A DNA stretch of 50,043 nucleotides, from contig JAPLJC010000197.1 of assembly GCA_026388765.1 (NCBI GenBank), positions 1 to 50,043 of the forward strand, written 5' to 3'. Made by a program: the position numbers and the translations under genes. Below the pieces are notes generated by a model. The model saw nothing but the letters and a program-made list of their open reading frames with translations. It did no database searches and was not told the origin of the DNA. Of this stretch, positions 16,685 to 25,644 are shown in pieces; the first letter of the stretch is position 1, and each line of letters begins with the position of its first letter. The stretch comes from Deltaproteobacteria bacterium (lineage in GTDB: Bacteria; Desulfobacterota; Desulfobaccia; Desulfobaccales; 0-14-0-80-60-11).

Positions 16685-18085
16685 AAAAAAAGCCCGGTAG
16701 GCCTTGAAGGTCATGTAGAGGTCCGCCTTGGAGGCCACCTCAAAGGGCGAATGCATGGACAACAGCGGGGTGCCGCAGTCGATGATCTCCAGGCCGTGGC
16801 TGGCCAGGTACTTGGCTATGGTGCCGCCGCCGCCTTCGTCCACCTTACCTAACTCACCCGCTTGCCAGATGACGCCATTTTCCTGAAAGACCCGGCGAAG
16901 CCAGGCCACGTATTCGGCATTGGCATCGCTGGTGGAATACTTGCCGCCACTGCCGCCGTATTTATGCACGCCGACCCCATAACCCAGGCGGTTGGCGTTG
17001 CGCTTTTCATGGACCTCGGGGAAGTCCGGGTCAATGCCGCCGGTGACGTCGGCCGAGATGGCCCGGGAGGCCAGCAACACCCGCCGGCGCCCCTGAGGGT
17101 TCTCCCCCTGGCGCTCCAGGAGGAGTTCGACGATCTCTTCCAGGATGCAGGCCTTGGCAGAGGTGTTGCCGTCAGAGCCGGTCTCCTCTTTGTCATAGAA
17201 CAGGGCCACGCAGGTATGTTCCGGCTCCTGGACATCCAGGATGGCGGCCAGTGAGGCATAGGCGCAGGCCCGGTCGTCCTGGCCGTAAGCTCCCACCAGG
17301 CTGCGGTCCCAACCCAGGTCCCGGGCCGGGCCGGCGGGCACCACCTCCACCTCGGCGCTGATAAAGTCCTCTTCGGTGATGCCGTAGCGCTCCTCCAGTA
17401 ATTTCAGGAAATGGAGCTTAAAGCGCTCCTTGGTCTCGGTATCGCCCACAGGCAGTGAGCCGACCAGGACGTTGAGCTTCTCGCCCTCGAAGGCGTCGGT
17501 CACTTTCTTGTCCATCTGGGCCTTACGGGCCAGATGGGGCAAGAGGTCAAGGACGGTGAAGACCGGGTCGGCCGGGTCTTCGCCGACCTTGAGCTCCACG
17601 GTGGCGCCGTCGGCCTTGAGGACCACCCCATGGATGGCCAGGGGCCGGGCCAGCCACTGGTATTTCTTGATGCCCCCGTAATAGTGGGTCTTCAAAAAGG
17701 CCAGGTCGGTGTCTTCGTAGAGTGGATATGGCTTTAAATCCAGGCGAGGGGAGTCGATGTGCGAAGCCACCAGGCGCAGGCCGGCGCTCAGGGGCTGCTT
17801 TCCCTGGACCACCAGGGCCAGGCTTTTGCCCTTGTAATTATAGAAACCCCGGGGTCCCGGGACCTTACCGGTGAGATCCACAAAACCCAGGGCCTGGGCC
17901 TGCCGGACGATTTCGTGCACCGCCTCGCGCTCGGTCTTGGCCCGGTCCAGAAAGGTCTTGTAATGGTCGGCGTAGGCAAAGATGGCGCCCCTTTCGGTCT
18001 GGTCCACTTTATCCCAGACCAGCTTCGGGGTCACCGCCAGCCGGTCCCATAACTGCTTCAGTTCGTCTTTTTCCTGGGCTTCCAT
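16676..18085 (-). CDS. M18-family metallo-aminopeptidase
   Basis: Protein of 469 residues, the usual size for M18 enzymes, which remove N-terminal acidic or neutral residues from peptides in the cytoplasm as large oligomers. Metal ligands and catalytic motifs are visible: ASHIDSPRLD, YGQDDRACAY, DKEETGSDG, ISADVTGG and the terminal LLSMHSPFE. All five metal-site segments are intact. The C-terminal codons GGTTTTTAG fall in the repeat array described above, so the last residues and stop codon are repeat-derived. It is a single-gene unit, divergent from tRNA-Leu. Confidence 0.93.
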   Translation of the reverse strand: MEAQEKDELKQLWDRLAVTPKLVWDKVDQTERGAIFAYADHYKTFLDRAKTEREAVHEIVRQAQALGFVDLTGKVPGPRGFYNYKGKSLALVVQGKQPLSAGLRLVASHIDSPRLDLKPYPLYEDTDLAFLKTHYYGGIKKYQWLARPLAIHGVVLKADGATVELKVGEDPADPVFTVLDLLPHLARKAQMDKKVTDAFEGEKLNVLVGSLPVGDTETKERFKLHFLKLLEERYGITEEDFISAEVEVVPAGPARDLGWDRSLVGAYGQDDRACAYASLAAILDVQEPEHTCVALFYDKEETGSDGNTSAKACILEEIVELLLERQGENPQGRRRVLLASRAISADVTGGIDPDFPEVHEKRNANRLGYGVGVHKYGGSGGKYSTSDANAEYVAWLRRVFQENGVIWQAGELGKVDEGGGGTIAKYLASHGLEIIDCGTPLLSMHSPFEVASKADLYMTFKAYRAFFGF

Positions 18086-18307
18086 TGGTTTGCATCCCCC
18101 TCAGGCCGATTTTCAAAGCAACCGGCACCCGAATCGATAAAATTAAAGAGCCTAGATGTAGGATTTGCCGTAAGCAGCGGGAAGTGGCGCGTCAATTTCA
18201 TAACACGAAATCATTTTGCAGACAATGGGGCCGGACAAATCCAGACCTTTAGGGAGTATCAGCTTGACTTGGGAGGGCAAAATTAATAAATTTAATAATG
18301 AAATCCC

Positions 18308-18391
18308 GCGAGAGTGGCGGAATTTGGCAGACGCACCGGATTTAGGGTCCGGCGGGATACCGTGGGGGTTCGAGTCCCCCCTCTCGCACCA
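18308..18391 (+). tRNA. tRNA-Leu (anticodon TAG)
   Basis: Acceptor arms GCGAGAG and CTCTCGC are paired. The anticodon stem CCGGA/TCCGG encloses TTTAGGG, so the anticodon is TAG (18343-18345). The T arm GGGGGTTCGAGTCCCCC is complete, and the 3' CCA is encoded. The variable arm is of the long leucine type. Confidence 0.96.
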
Positions 18392-18485
18392 CCCCGGCGG
18401 GGGAGTTTTTGGTAAGTTTTTGGTAAGTGGGCCGGGGACCCCCTCCTGAAAAAATCAAATTAATGGAAGATTGTGAGCTAATACT

Positions 18486-19811
18486 ATGACCCAAAACGCA
18501 GTAAAGGTAGAAGTTGAGGATTTGAGCGAAGTTAAGCGGAAATTAAGGATCGAAGTACCCTCGACTGAGGTCACCGAAGAAGTGGATCGAGCCTACCGGC
18601 AGTTGGGCAAGAGCGCCAAAGTCAAAGGCTTTCGCCCCGGCAAGGTGCCCCGCTCGATCCTGGAGATGTATTACCGTAAACAGATCGAGGAAGAGGTGTC
18701 CGACGCCCTGGTGCGCCGCTCCCTGAGCGAAGCCTTGAAGGAGAAGGACCTGGAGCCGGTTCACCTGAGCTGGCCTGAACCTCCTCCGGCCGCGGTGGCG
18801 GGTGAGGATTACCGTTACAGCGTGGAGTTGGAGGTCACTCCGAAATTTGACGTCGGGGATTACCTGGGGCTGGACCTGGCCGCCCCTGAGGTGGAAGTGA
18901 CCGACTCCGAAGTGGAGGCCCGGCTGGAAGAGGTTCGTCAGCAGAACGCCCTGCTTAAGCCCCCGGTGGAGAGCCGGCCGGCCAGGGAGGGCGACTTCGT
19001 CGTCCATGATTACCAGGCCTATTTCGCCGGCCAGCCGGCGGAGGCCGGTAAGGCCGAGGGCACCTACGTCGAGATTGGCAGCGGCAAGTTCAACGCCGAC
19101 TTTGAGAACCAGCTTATCGGCCTGACGGAAGGGGCGGAGAGCCGTATTGCGGTGGACTTGCCCGACGACTTCGCCAACCCTCTGCTGGCCGGTAAATCGG
19201 TGGAGTTTCAGGTGAAGATTCATGAGGTGAAGGAGAAGGTCGTCCCGGACCTGGATGACACTTTCGCCAAGGGCCTGGGCTGCAATTTTCAGACCTTGTC
19301 TGACTTGCGTGAGGCGGTGCGATTGGATATTATTAAGGGTAAAGAGCGGGAGCGGCAAGCCGTTTTGGAAAACCAGGTGCAGGACCAGTTGCTGGCCCGG
19401 CACCCCTTTGAGGTGCCGCCTTCCCTCATCCAACAAGAACAGGAGAGTCTCTTCCGGGAGCAGTGGGAGCGCCTGAGCCAGTACGGGGTGAAGCCGGAGC
19501 AGATGGACCACACCAAGATGCTGGAGGCCATCAAGCCCATGGCAGAGCGCCGGGCCCGGGTCAACATCCTGCTGGATCGCATTGCCGAGCAGGAAGGCCT
19601 CACGGTGGACGACGCCGAGGCGGACGCCACCCTGGCCCGCATCGCGGTGCATAACGGCCGGGACGTTACCGAAGTCCGCAAGTTCTACCAGGAACGAGAA
19701 CTCATGGGCACGCTGAAGCAGCAATTACGGGCTGAGAAGACCATGAAGCTGTTGCTGGATAAGGCCAAGGTCAGCACCGCCCCGCAGGCCGCCCCGGAGG
19801 CAAATGAATAA
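18486..19811 (+). CDS. tig: Trigger factor, ribosome-associated chaperone/peptidyl-prolyl isomerase
   Basis: The 441-residue protein has the three usual parts. The N-terminal ribosome-binding domain contains the signature [11 protein letters not shown] (consensus GFRxGKxP). The FKBP-like PPIase domain covers about residues 150-245 ([14 protein letters not shown]). The long helical C-terminal substrate cradle ends in an acidic tail. Known: it binds near the polypeptide exit tunnel and shelters nascent chains. It heads the clp-lon block; its stop overlaps the clpP start by eight bases (ATGAATAA). Confidence 0.96.
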   Translation: MTQNAVKVEVEDLSEVKRKLRIEVPSTEVTEEVDRAYRQLGKSAKVKGFRPGKVPRSILEMYYRKQIEEEVSDALVRRSLSEALKEKDLEPVHLSWPEPPPAAVAGEDYRYSVELEVTPKFDVGDYLGLDLAAPEVEVTDSEVEARLEEVRQQNALLKPPVESRPAREGDFVVHDYQAYFAGQPAEAGKAEGTYVEIGSGKFNADFENQLIGLTEGAESRIAVDLPDDFANPLLAGKSVEFQVKIHEVKEKVVPDLDDTFAKGLGCNFQTLSDLREAVRLDIIKGKERERQAVLENQVQDQLLARHPFEVPPSLIQQEQESLFREQWERLSQYGVKPEQMDHTKMLEAIKPMAERRARVNILLDRIAEQEGLTVDDAEADATLARIAVHNGRDVTEVRKFYQERELMGTLKQQLRAEKTMKLLLDKAKVSTAPQAAPEANE

Positions 19812-20430
19812 GATGCAATTGATTCCCATGGTAGTGGAGCAGAGCAGCCGGGGAGAGCGGGCCTACGATATCTATTCCCGGCTCCTGAAGGACCGGATCG
19901 TGTTCTTAGGTACGGCCATCAACGACGATGTCGCCAATGTGGTCATTGCCCAGTTGCTTTTTCTGGAAGCGGAAGATCCGGACAAGGAAATCAACTTTTA
20001 CATTAATTCTCCCGGAGGGTTGGTGACCGCCGGGATGGCCATCTACGACACCATGCAGTACATCAAATCCCCGGTGGCCACGCTGTGCATGGGGCAGGCG
20101 GCGTCCATGGGCGCCCTGTTGCTGACAGCCGGCGCCCCTGGCAAAAGGTTTGCCCTGCCGCATGCCCGCATCCTGATTCACCAGCCTCTGGGCGGCTTTC
20201 AGGGGCAGGCCACCGACGTGGAGATCCAGGCCCGGGAGATCCTGCGGCTCCGGGAAGATCTGAATGAGATTATGGCCGGGCACACCGGCCAGTCCATTGA
20301 GCGGATCCACCACGACACCGAACGCGATTTCTATATGTCCGGTCAGGAGGCCAAGGAATACGGGCTCATTGACGCGGTCATCAGCCGACGGGAAGCCGGC
20401 AAACTTTCGCCGGTGCGGGAGCGTGACTAG
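19804..20430 (+). CDS. clpP: ATP-dependent Clp protease proteolytic subunit
   Basis: Protein of 208 residues with the catalytic triad Ser101 (GQAASMGA), His126 (RILIHQP) and Asp175 (DTERD). Known: ClpP forms a double heptamer that degrades proteins fed by ClpX or ClpA. The start overlaps tig; an in-frame ATG three codons later (19813) gives the commoner [10 protein letters not shown] start and cannot be excluded. It lies 240 bases before clpX. Confidence 0.97.
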   Translation: MNKMQLIPMVVEQSSRGERAYDIYSRLLKDRIVFLGTAINDDVANVVIAQLLFLEAEDPDKEINFYINSPGGLVTAGMAIYDTMQYIKSPVATLCMGQAASMGALLLTAGAPGKRFALPHARILIHQPLGGFQGQATDVEIQAREILRLREDLNEIMAGHTGQSIERIHHDTERDFYMSGQEAKEYGLIDAVISRREAGKLSPVRERD

Positions 20431-20672
20431 TTCCCCCGCGGCGCTCATGAAATCAGCGACTAAGACCGATCATTAAGATCACAAAGGCAGCGGACGGCCA
20501 CGGGAAAATTGATGGCTGGAGTGAGCTCTCGACCGGTTCCTGCTTAATCTCTCAACAGAGATCAACTTCTGTGATATGATATACTGAGACAGGAAAGGAT
20601 TCTGTAAGTAAAGACAGCAACCAAATCCGAAACAGAGACAAACTGCTGACGGGTTTGGGGAGGTTTAACCCA

Positions 20673-21953
20673 ATGACCAAACGTGGCATCGACAAAAATG
20701 CCGATTTATTGTGTTCTTTTTGCGGCAAAAGCCAGGGCGAGGTGAAAAAACTCATCGCCGGCCCTGGAGTTTACATCTGTGATGAGTGCATCGAACTGTG
20801 CAACGACATCATTGCCGAGGAGTACGAAAAGGACGAAGCGAGACATTCCCGGCTAGCCATTCCGGAGCCGGCCAACATCAAGAGTCAGATCGATGAGTAC
20901 GTCATCGGCCAGGAAAGGGCCAAGAAAATCCTCTCGGTGGCCGTCTATAACCATTATAAGCGCATCAACGCCGGTACGGACCTGGACGGGGTGGAACTCC
21001 AGAAGAGCAACATCCTGCTCATCGGCCCCACCGGTTCCGGTAAGACTCTGCTGGCCCAAACCCTGGCCCGCATCCTGAACGTGCCCTTTACCATTGCCGA
21101 CGCCACTACCCTGACCGAAGCCGGCTACGTGGGCGAGGACGTGGAAAATATCATCCTCAATCTGTTGCAGATGGCGGATTACGACGTGGAGAAGGCTTCC
21201 CGGGGCATCGTCTACATCGACGAAGCGGACAAGATCGCCCGCAAGACCGACTCCCCCTCCATCACCCGGGACGTCTCCGGGGAAGGGGTGCAGCAAGCCC
21301 TGTTGAAGATCATCGAAGGCACCATGGCCTCGGTGCCGCCCAAGGGCGGGCGCAAGCACCCGCAGCAGGAATTCATCAAGGTGGACACCACCAACATCCT
21401 GTTCATCTGCGGCGGCGCCTTCAACGGCCTGGAAGACATCATCGGCGCCCGGATCGGCCGCAAATCCATGGGTTTTGGGGCCGACATCCAGAGCCGGTCC
21501 CAGCGGCCCCTCGGGGAAATCCTGGTGCAGGTCCAACCCCAGGATCTGCTGAAGTTCGGACTCATCCCCGAGTTCGTCGGCCGTTTGCCGGTGTTGGCCA
21601 CCCTGGACGAACTGAATGAAGACGCCCTGGTGCGCATCCTGAAGGAACCCCGGAACGCCCTGGTGAAGCAATACCAGAAGCTCCTGGAATTGGACCACGT
21701 CAATCTTAAATTCACCGACGAAGCCTTGGTGGCGGTGGCCAAAGACGCTATGAAGCGCAAGTCCGGAGCCCGGGGCCTGCGGGCCATCCTGGAACGGGCC
21801 ATGCTGGACCTGATGTATGAACTGCCCTCCTTGAAGGATGTGCAGGAGTGTCTCATAACCGAGGATTTTATCATCAAACATGCCGCCCCGATCTTGACCT
21901 ACCGGTCGGAGGGGGAGGTGACCTGGGATAAACCAGGGGTGGCGGTGCAATAA
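20673..21953 (+). CDS. clpX: ATP-dependent Clp protease ATP-binding subunit ClpX
   Basis: Protein of 426 residues from ATG 20673 (GGGGAGG upstream). The N-terminal zinc-binding domain has Cys14/17/36/39. The AAA+ module has Walker A GPTGSGKT (118-125), the pore loop GYVGED, Walker [10 protein letters not shown], and an IGF-type ClpP-docking loop reading MGFGA. Known: ClpX unfolds tagged substrates and threads them into ClpP. The 240-base gap before it contains TATGAT and TATACT words and probably its own promoter. Its stop overlaps the lon start by one base (TAATG). Confidence 0.97.
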   Translation: MTKRGIDKNADLLCSFCGKSQGEVKKLIAGPGVYICDECIELCNDIIAEEYEKDEARHSRLAIPEPANIKSQIDEYVIGQERAKKILSVAVYNHYKRINAGTDLDGVELQKSNILLIGPTGSGKTLLAQTLARILNVPFTIADATTLTEAGYVGEDVENIILNLLQMADYDVEKASRGIVYIDEADKIARKTDSPSITRDVSGEGVQQALLKIIEGTMASVPPKGGRKHPQQEFIKVDTTNILFICGGAFNGLEDIIGARIGRKSMGFGADIQSRSQRPLGEILVQVQPQDLLKFGLIPEFVGRLPVLATLDELNEDALVRILKEPRNALVKQYQKLLELDHVNLKFTDEALVAVAKDAMKRKSGARGLRAILERAMLDLMYELPSLKDVQECLITEDFIIKHAAPILTYRSEGEVTWDKPGVAVQ

Positions 21954-24409
21954 TGATCTTTAGACTCCCCAAGTCCCGTGGTCCGGGGGATATGGACCGG
22001 CGCAGCCTCGTGACCGTGCCCATGTTGCCCTTGCGGGACATCGTCATCTTTCCCCATATGGTGGTGCCGCTGTTCATCGGCCGGGAGCGCTCCATCCATG
22101 CCCTGGAATACGCCATGGGGCAAGAGAAATTTATCCTGCTGTGCACGCAAAAAGACCCGCGCAAGGATGAGCCTCGGGAAAGCGAGGTCCACAAGTTCGG
22201 CACCCTGGCCTCCATTCTCCAGTTGCTGCGCCTGCCGGACGGCACCGTCAAGGTTCTGGTGGAGGGCAAGGGCCGGGCCATTATCCGGCAGTTTCTGCAG
22301 ATGTCCCAATTTTTCCAGGTGGAAGCCGAGGATCTGCAGGAGTTCTGGGAAATCACCCCTGAAACTGAGGCCCTGCGCCGGGCCGCAGTGACCGGTTTCG
22401 AGACTTACGCCAAATTGAACAAAAAAGTTCCCCAGGAGGCCCAGCAGAGCGTGGTCGGCCTGGACGAGCCCGGACGTTTGGCGGACCTCATCGCCGGCCA
22501 TATCGCCATTAAGGCCGAAGAAAAGCAGGCGCTCCTGGAGACCCTGGACGCCAACCGCCGCCTGGAGTCGGTCCTTACCCTGATCAACCGGGAAAACGAA
22601 ATCCTCCAGATCGAAACCCGCATCAAGAACCGGGTCAAAAAGCAGATGGAGAAGACCCAGCGGGAATACTACCTCAATGAGCAGATGCGGGCCATCCAAA
22701 AGGAGATGGGGGAAAAAGAGGACCTGAAGGGCGAAATTCAGGAATTGGAACGGCGCATTCGCCGCAAAAAGATGAGCGCTGAAGCCACCGCCAAGGTGAA
22801 GCACGAGATCAAAAAGCTCAAACTCATGAGCCCCATGTCCGCCGAGGCCACGGTCTCCCGCAACTACATCGACTGGCTGCTGTCGCTGCCCTGGCAAGAA
22901 CGCAGCAAGGACAGGCACAACCTGGAGGAGGCCGAACAGATCCTCCGGGAAGACCACTACGGCCTGGATAAGCCCAAGGAGCGCATCCTGGAGCACCTGG
23001 CGGTACAGAGCCTGGTGAAAAAGATGAAAGGTCCTATCCTCTGCCTGGTGGGCCCCCCGGGAGTAGGCAAGACCTCGCTCGCCAAGTCCGTCGCCCGGGC
23101 CCTGGGACGCACCTTCGTCCGTCTGTCCCTGGGCGGGGTGCGGGATGAAGCCGAGATCCGCGGCCACCGGCGCACTTACATCGGCGCCCTGCCGGGGAAA
23201 ATCATTCAGTGCCTGAAGAAGGCCAAGACCAACAACCCGGTCTTCTGCCTGGACGAAGTGGACAAGATGAGCACCGATTTCCGGGGCGACCCCTCCTCGG
23301 CCCTTCTGGAGGTGCTGGACCCGGAGCAGAACTTCGCCTTCAACGACCATTACCTGGACGTGGACTACGACCTGTCCGAAGTGATGTTCATCACCACGGC
23401 CAACAATCTGTACTCCATCCCGCCGCCCCTGCAGGACCGGATGGAGATCATCCGCCTCCCCGGCTACACCGAAGTGGAGAAGCTGTTGATCGCCCAGCAG
23501 TTCCTGATCCCCAAGCAGTGCACTGCCAACGGCCTGGCGACGGAGAATATCCAGTTCTCCGAAAACGCCATCCTCACGATAACCCGGCAGTACACCCGGG
23601 AGGCCGGGGTGCGCAACCTGGAACGGGAAATCGCTTCCATCAGCCGGAAGGTGGCCCGGGAAGTGGCCAGCAAGGGCAGAGACCACCAAGTCAAGGTGAA
23701 CAACCAGGCGGTGGCCAGGTACCTGGGGGTGCCTAAGTTCCGCTATGGCCGCACCGAAGAGGCCGATGAGATCGGGCTCACTACCGGTCTGGCCTGGACT
23801 GAGTTTGGCGGCGAACTGCTGCAAACGGAGGTAGTGGTGCTCCCCGGCCGGGGGAAACTCCTGATTACCGGCAAATTGGGCGAAGTCATGCAGGAGTCGG
23901 CTCAGGCCGCCTTGAGCTATGTGCGCTCCAAGGCTGAGCGACTGGGATTGCCGACGGATTTCTATCGCAATATCGATATCCACATCCACGTGCCGGAAGG
24001 GGCGATTCCCAAGGACGGCCCCTCCGCCGGGATCACCATCGCCACCAGCATCGCCTCAGCCCTCCTGAAGATCCCGGTGCGCCGGGACATGGCCATGACC
24101 GGGGAGATTACCCTGCGGGGCCGGGTGCTGCCCATCGGCGGCCTCAAGGAGAAGATCATTGCGGCCCATCGCCACCAGATGAAGACGGTGCTCATCCCCA
24201 GGGACAACGAAAAGGATATCAAAGAGATCCCGGCCCGCATCTTGAAATCGGTGGAACTGGTGTTGGTGGATCATATGGACGAAGTGTTGAAAAAGGCCCT
24301 GGTCCTGGACGATCCTGAGAGCCTGCTTAAGGAGCCGCTGCCGCCGGCCCCGGAGCCGGCCTTCCTGGCCACCGAAGTGCCCGGGGTGGAAGAGATTCAG
24401 GCGCACTGA
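21953..24409 (+). CDS. lon: ATP-dependent protease Lon
   Basis: Protein of 818 residues. The N-terminal LAN substrate-binding domain starts [20 protein letters not shown] coiled middle region follows ([12 protein letters not shown]), then the AAA+ domain with Walker A GPPGVGKT, and the C-terminal protease domain with the Ser-Lys dyad Ser691 (DGPSAG) and Lys734 (GGLKEK). Known: cytoplasmic homohexamer degrading misfolded and regulatory proteins. The one-base overlap with clpX indicates coupled translation, so ClpX and Lon are made in step. The protein ends in a short Pro/Glu-rich tail. A long open frame on the opposite strand is only a shadow. Confidence 0.97.
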   Translation: MIFRLPKSRGPGDMDRRSLVTVPMLPLRDIVIFPHMVVPLFIGRERSIHALEYAMGQEKFILLCTQKDPRKDEPRESEVHKFGTLASILQLLRLPDGTVKVLVEGKGRAIIRQFLQMSQFFQVEAEDLQEFWEITPETEALRRAAVTGFETYAKLNKKVPQEAQQSVVGLDEPGRLADLIAGHIAIKAEEKQALLETLDANRRLESVLTLINRENEILQIETRIKNRVKKQMEKTQREYYLNEQMRAIQKEMGEKEDLKGEIQELERRIRRKKMSAEATAKVKHEIKKLKLMSPMSAEATVSRNYIDWLLSLPWQERSKDRHNLEEAEQILREDHYGLDKPKERILEHLAVQSLVKKMKGPILCLVGPPGVGKTSLAKSVARALGRTFVRLSLGGVRDEAEIRGHRRTYIGALPGKIIQCLKKAKTNNPVFCLDEVDKMSTDFRGDPSSALLEVLDPEQNFAFNDHYLDVDYDLSEVMFITTANNLYSIPPPLQDRMEIIRLPGYTEVEKLLIAQQFLIPKQCTANGLATENIQFSENAILTITRQYTREAGVRNLEREIASISRKVAREVASKGRDHQVKVNNQAVARYLGVPKFRYGRTEEADEIGLTTGLAWTEFGGELLQTEVVVLPGRGKLLITGKLGEVMQESAQAALSYVRSKAERLGLPTDFYRNIDIHIHVPEGAIPKDGPSAGITIATSIASALLKIPVRRDMAMTGEITLRGRVLPIGGLKEKIIAAHRHQMKTVLIPRDNEKDIKEIPARILKSVELVLVDHMDEVLKKALVLDDPESLLKEPLPPAPEPAFLATEVPGVEEIQAH

Positions 24410-24413
24410 AGCT

Positions 24414-24481
24414 GTCAGCTTTCAGCCTAAACCCTCTGTTAGATTAAGCTGATCGCTGACTGCTGATAGCTGAAAGCTGAC
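24414..24481. repeat. 13-bp perfect inverted repeat after lon
   Basis: GTCAGCTTTCAGC (24414-24426) and GCTGAAAGCTGAC (24469-24481) are exact complements separated by 42 bases that hold further GCTGA words. It lies five bases after the lon stop codon. It may serve as a transcription or mRNA 3'-end structure, but no T-run follows. Confidence 0.85.
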
Positions 24482-24526
24482 TTTACTATTGACAGCAGGG
24501 CCGCTATAAGCGACTATTACCGGGGC

Positions 24527-24602
24527 GGGCGGATAGCTCAGCTGGAAGAGCATCGGCCTTACAAGCCGGGGGTCACAGGTTCGAGCCCTGTTCCGCCTAC
24601 CA
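24527..24602 (+). tRNA. tRNA-Val (anticodon TAC)
   Basis: Acceptor GGGCGGA pairs with TCCGCCT (one G-T pair). The anticodon stem TCGGC/GCCGG encloses CTTACAA, anticodon TAC at 24560-24562. T-loop GTTCGAGC is present and CCA is encoded at 24600-24602. Confidence 0.95.
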
Positions 24603-24609
24603 ATTTTTT

Positions 24610-24701
24610 AGTTCAAAGTTCCAAGTTCAAAGTTCAAGGTTTTGGTAACTTCGGGTGGCAATCTTTTTTAACTTTGAACTTTCAACCTTGAACCTTGAAC
24701 T
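24610..24701. repeat. Quasi-palindromic AGTTCAA-word array between tRNA-Val and tRNA-Asp
   Basis: The left arm (24610-24641) is made of AGTTCAAAG/AGTTCCAAG/AGTTCAAGG words. The right arm (24670-24701) is the approximate complement (CTTTGAACTTTCAACCTTGAACCTTGAAC words). The two 32-base arms would fold the whole tRNA spacer into a long hairpin. Confidence 0.85.
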
Positions 24702-24712
24702 CATCATCCCTC

Positions 24713-24789
24713 GGGGGCGTAGTTCAGTTGGTTAGAACGCCTGCCTGTCACGCAGGAGGCCGCCGGTTCGAGTCCGGTCGTCCCCGCCA
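24713..24789 (+). tRNA. tRNA-Asp (anticodon GTC)
   Basis: Acceptor GGGGGCG pairs with CGTCCCC. Anticodon stem CCTGC/GCAGG encloses CTGTCAC, anticodon GTC at 24747-24749. The discriminator is G, as expected for Asp, and CCA is encoded. Confidence 0.96.
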
Positions 24790-24800
24790 ACGAAATTAAA

Positions 24801-24835
24801 GGGGTTAGCTTAAATTGGCTAACCCCTCTTTTTTT
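24801..24835 (+). terminator. Strong rho-independent terminator
   Basis: GGGGTTAGC (24801-24809) and GCTAACCCC (24818-24826) form a 9-bp stem followed by TCTTTTTTT. It ends the tRNA transcript. Confidence 0.95.
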
Positions 24836-25175
24836 GTCCCGTCATTTTCCTAGTGGCAGGTCGCGCCAGTGCGGCGCTGGCTAAAGCCTGCAGCTAACAA
24901 AAACACCCATTTGCATGCGAATCGATATTAACCATAAATTAATTTAAGTTTTTCGCCATTTGTGGCGATTAAGAACCATCAGACCTATAGTATAGGTAAT
25001 CCTGATTGGGGGAGGGTTGCCCTGAGCCCCGCAGTTATCCGCCCGTTGGAGTTTCACGCCAACCTATTCGCCAATGTTCAGGTTGATGGCTGGGATGTTA
25101 AATTATGTGAACATATTCTCCAATGCGGATGTGGGAAAATAATATTTACCTCGTAATAACAGTTAGTTAAATTAA
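24836..25175. other. Intergenic region, no supported gene
   Basis: About 340 bases. An open frame at 24962-25156 (GTG start, ends CGCGKIIFTS) has no ribosome site or recognisable family and I do not support it. The 3' end carries the sigma-54 promoter listed separately. Confidence 0.4.
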
Positions 25176-25191
25176 TGGCACCTGGATTGCA
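25176..25191 (+). promoter_or_regulatory. Sigma-54 (RpoN) -24/-12 promoter
   Basis: TGGCACCTGGATTGCA matches the consensus TGGCAC-N5-TTGCA at every defined base, with exactly ten bases between the GG and GC dinucleotides. The predicted start point is near 25203, 33 bases before the ATG of the next small gene. An enhancer-binding activator would be needed; none is in the window. Confidence 0.75.
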
Positions 25192-25235
25192 TTTGAAGCT
25201 GGCGTTGAGTCAAAGAATCGCCACGGGGTAAAAAA

Positions 25236-25343
25236 ATGGCCAGAAAACCGATGGATATCGCACACCGGATCTTGACCCATAATTTGGTGATCTTGTCAGT
25301 TGGCATTATGTTGGGCGTATTCATGATTATCACTGGAAAATAG
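25236..25343 (+). CDS. Small single-helix membrane peptide (35 aa)
   Basis: The 35-codon frame starts 45 bases after the sigma-54 -12 element. It encodes a short basic N-terminus (MARKPMDIAHRILTHN) and one hydrophobic helix (LVILSVGIMLGVFMII) ending TGK. The ribosome site is weak (GGGGTAAAAAA). Support comes mainly from the promoter placed just in front of it and the coherent membrane-peptide design. The product, if made, would sit in the inner membrane with a positive N-terminus inside. Function unknown. Confidence 0.45.
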   Translation: MARKPMDIAHRILTHNLVILSVGIMLGVFMIITGK

Positions 25344-25644
25344 AACCGCTGCTTACGGCCCGAATGAGAAATGAATAGCAGGTCATCCTAGACAGCCCGA
25401 ATGAGAAATGAATAGCAGGTCATCCTAGACAGCCGCCTATCCTGAACTCCCCTAGTCTCTCACTTCGCATTTATTAAGGCCGCCCTAAAGAGTGGCGGCC
25501 GGCCAGGAAACCTCGCCGGAGGTTCGAGCCGCATCGTTCCCCGGGTGAGTTCCCCCTTTTTAGCCCTCTCCTGCTTGACAGGATGACTCCCACCGCATAA
25601 AACATTTTGGTTGCCGACTACCTTAATCTAATCAGGAGAAGCGA
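25344..25644. other. Intergenic region holding a tandem repeat
   Basis: About 300 bases between the small peptide gene and paaK. It holds the perfect 37-bp duplication at 25359-25432 and otherwise shows no gene. The paaK promoter should be in the last 100 bases. Confidence 0.4.
25359..25432. repeat. Perfect 37-bp tandem direct repeat
   Basis: Two identical head-to-tail units starting CCCGAATGAGAAATGAATAG occupy 25359-25395 and 25396-25432. Only two units exist, without spacers, so it is not a CRISPR array. It looks like a recent slippage duplication. Confidence 0.95.

Noticed and set aside
21899-23989. Very long open frame (about 696 codons) antisense to lon
   Set aside because: It is the mirror of a GC-rich coding gene; lon on the plus strand has every motif, and the antisense product is low-complexity His/Gly/Gln-rich without a family.
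24962-25156. 64-codon open frame upstream of the sigma-54 promoter
   Set aside because: Weak GTG start, no ribosome site, no recognisable sequence.
25359-25432. CRISPR-like repeat
   Set aside because: Two adjacent 37-bp units with no spacer between them and no cas genes; a tandem duplication.
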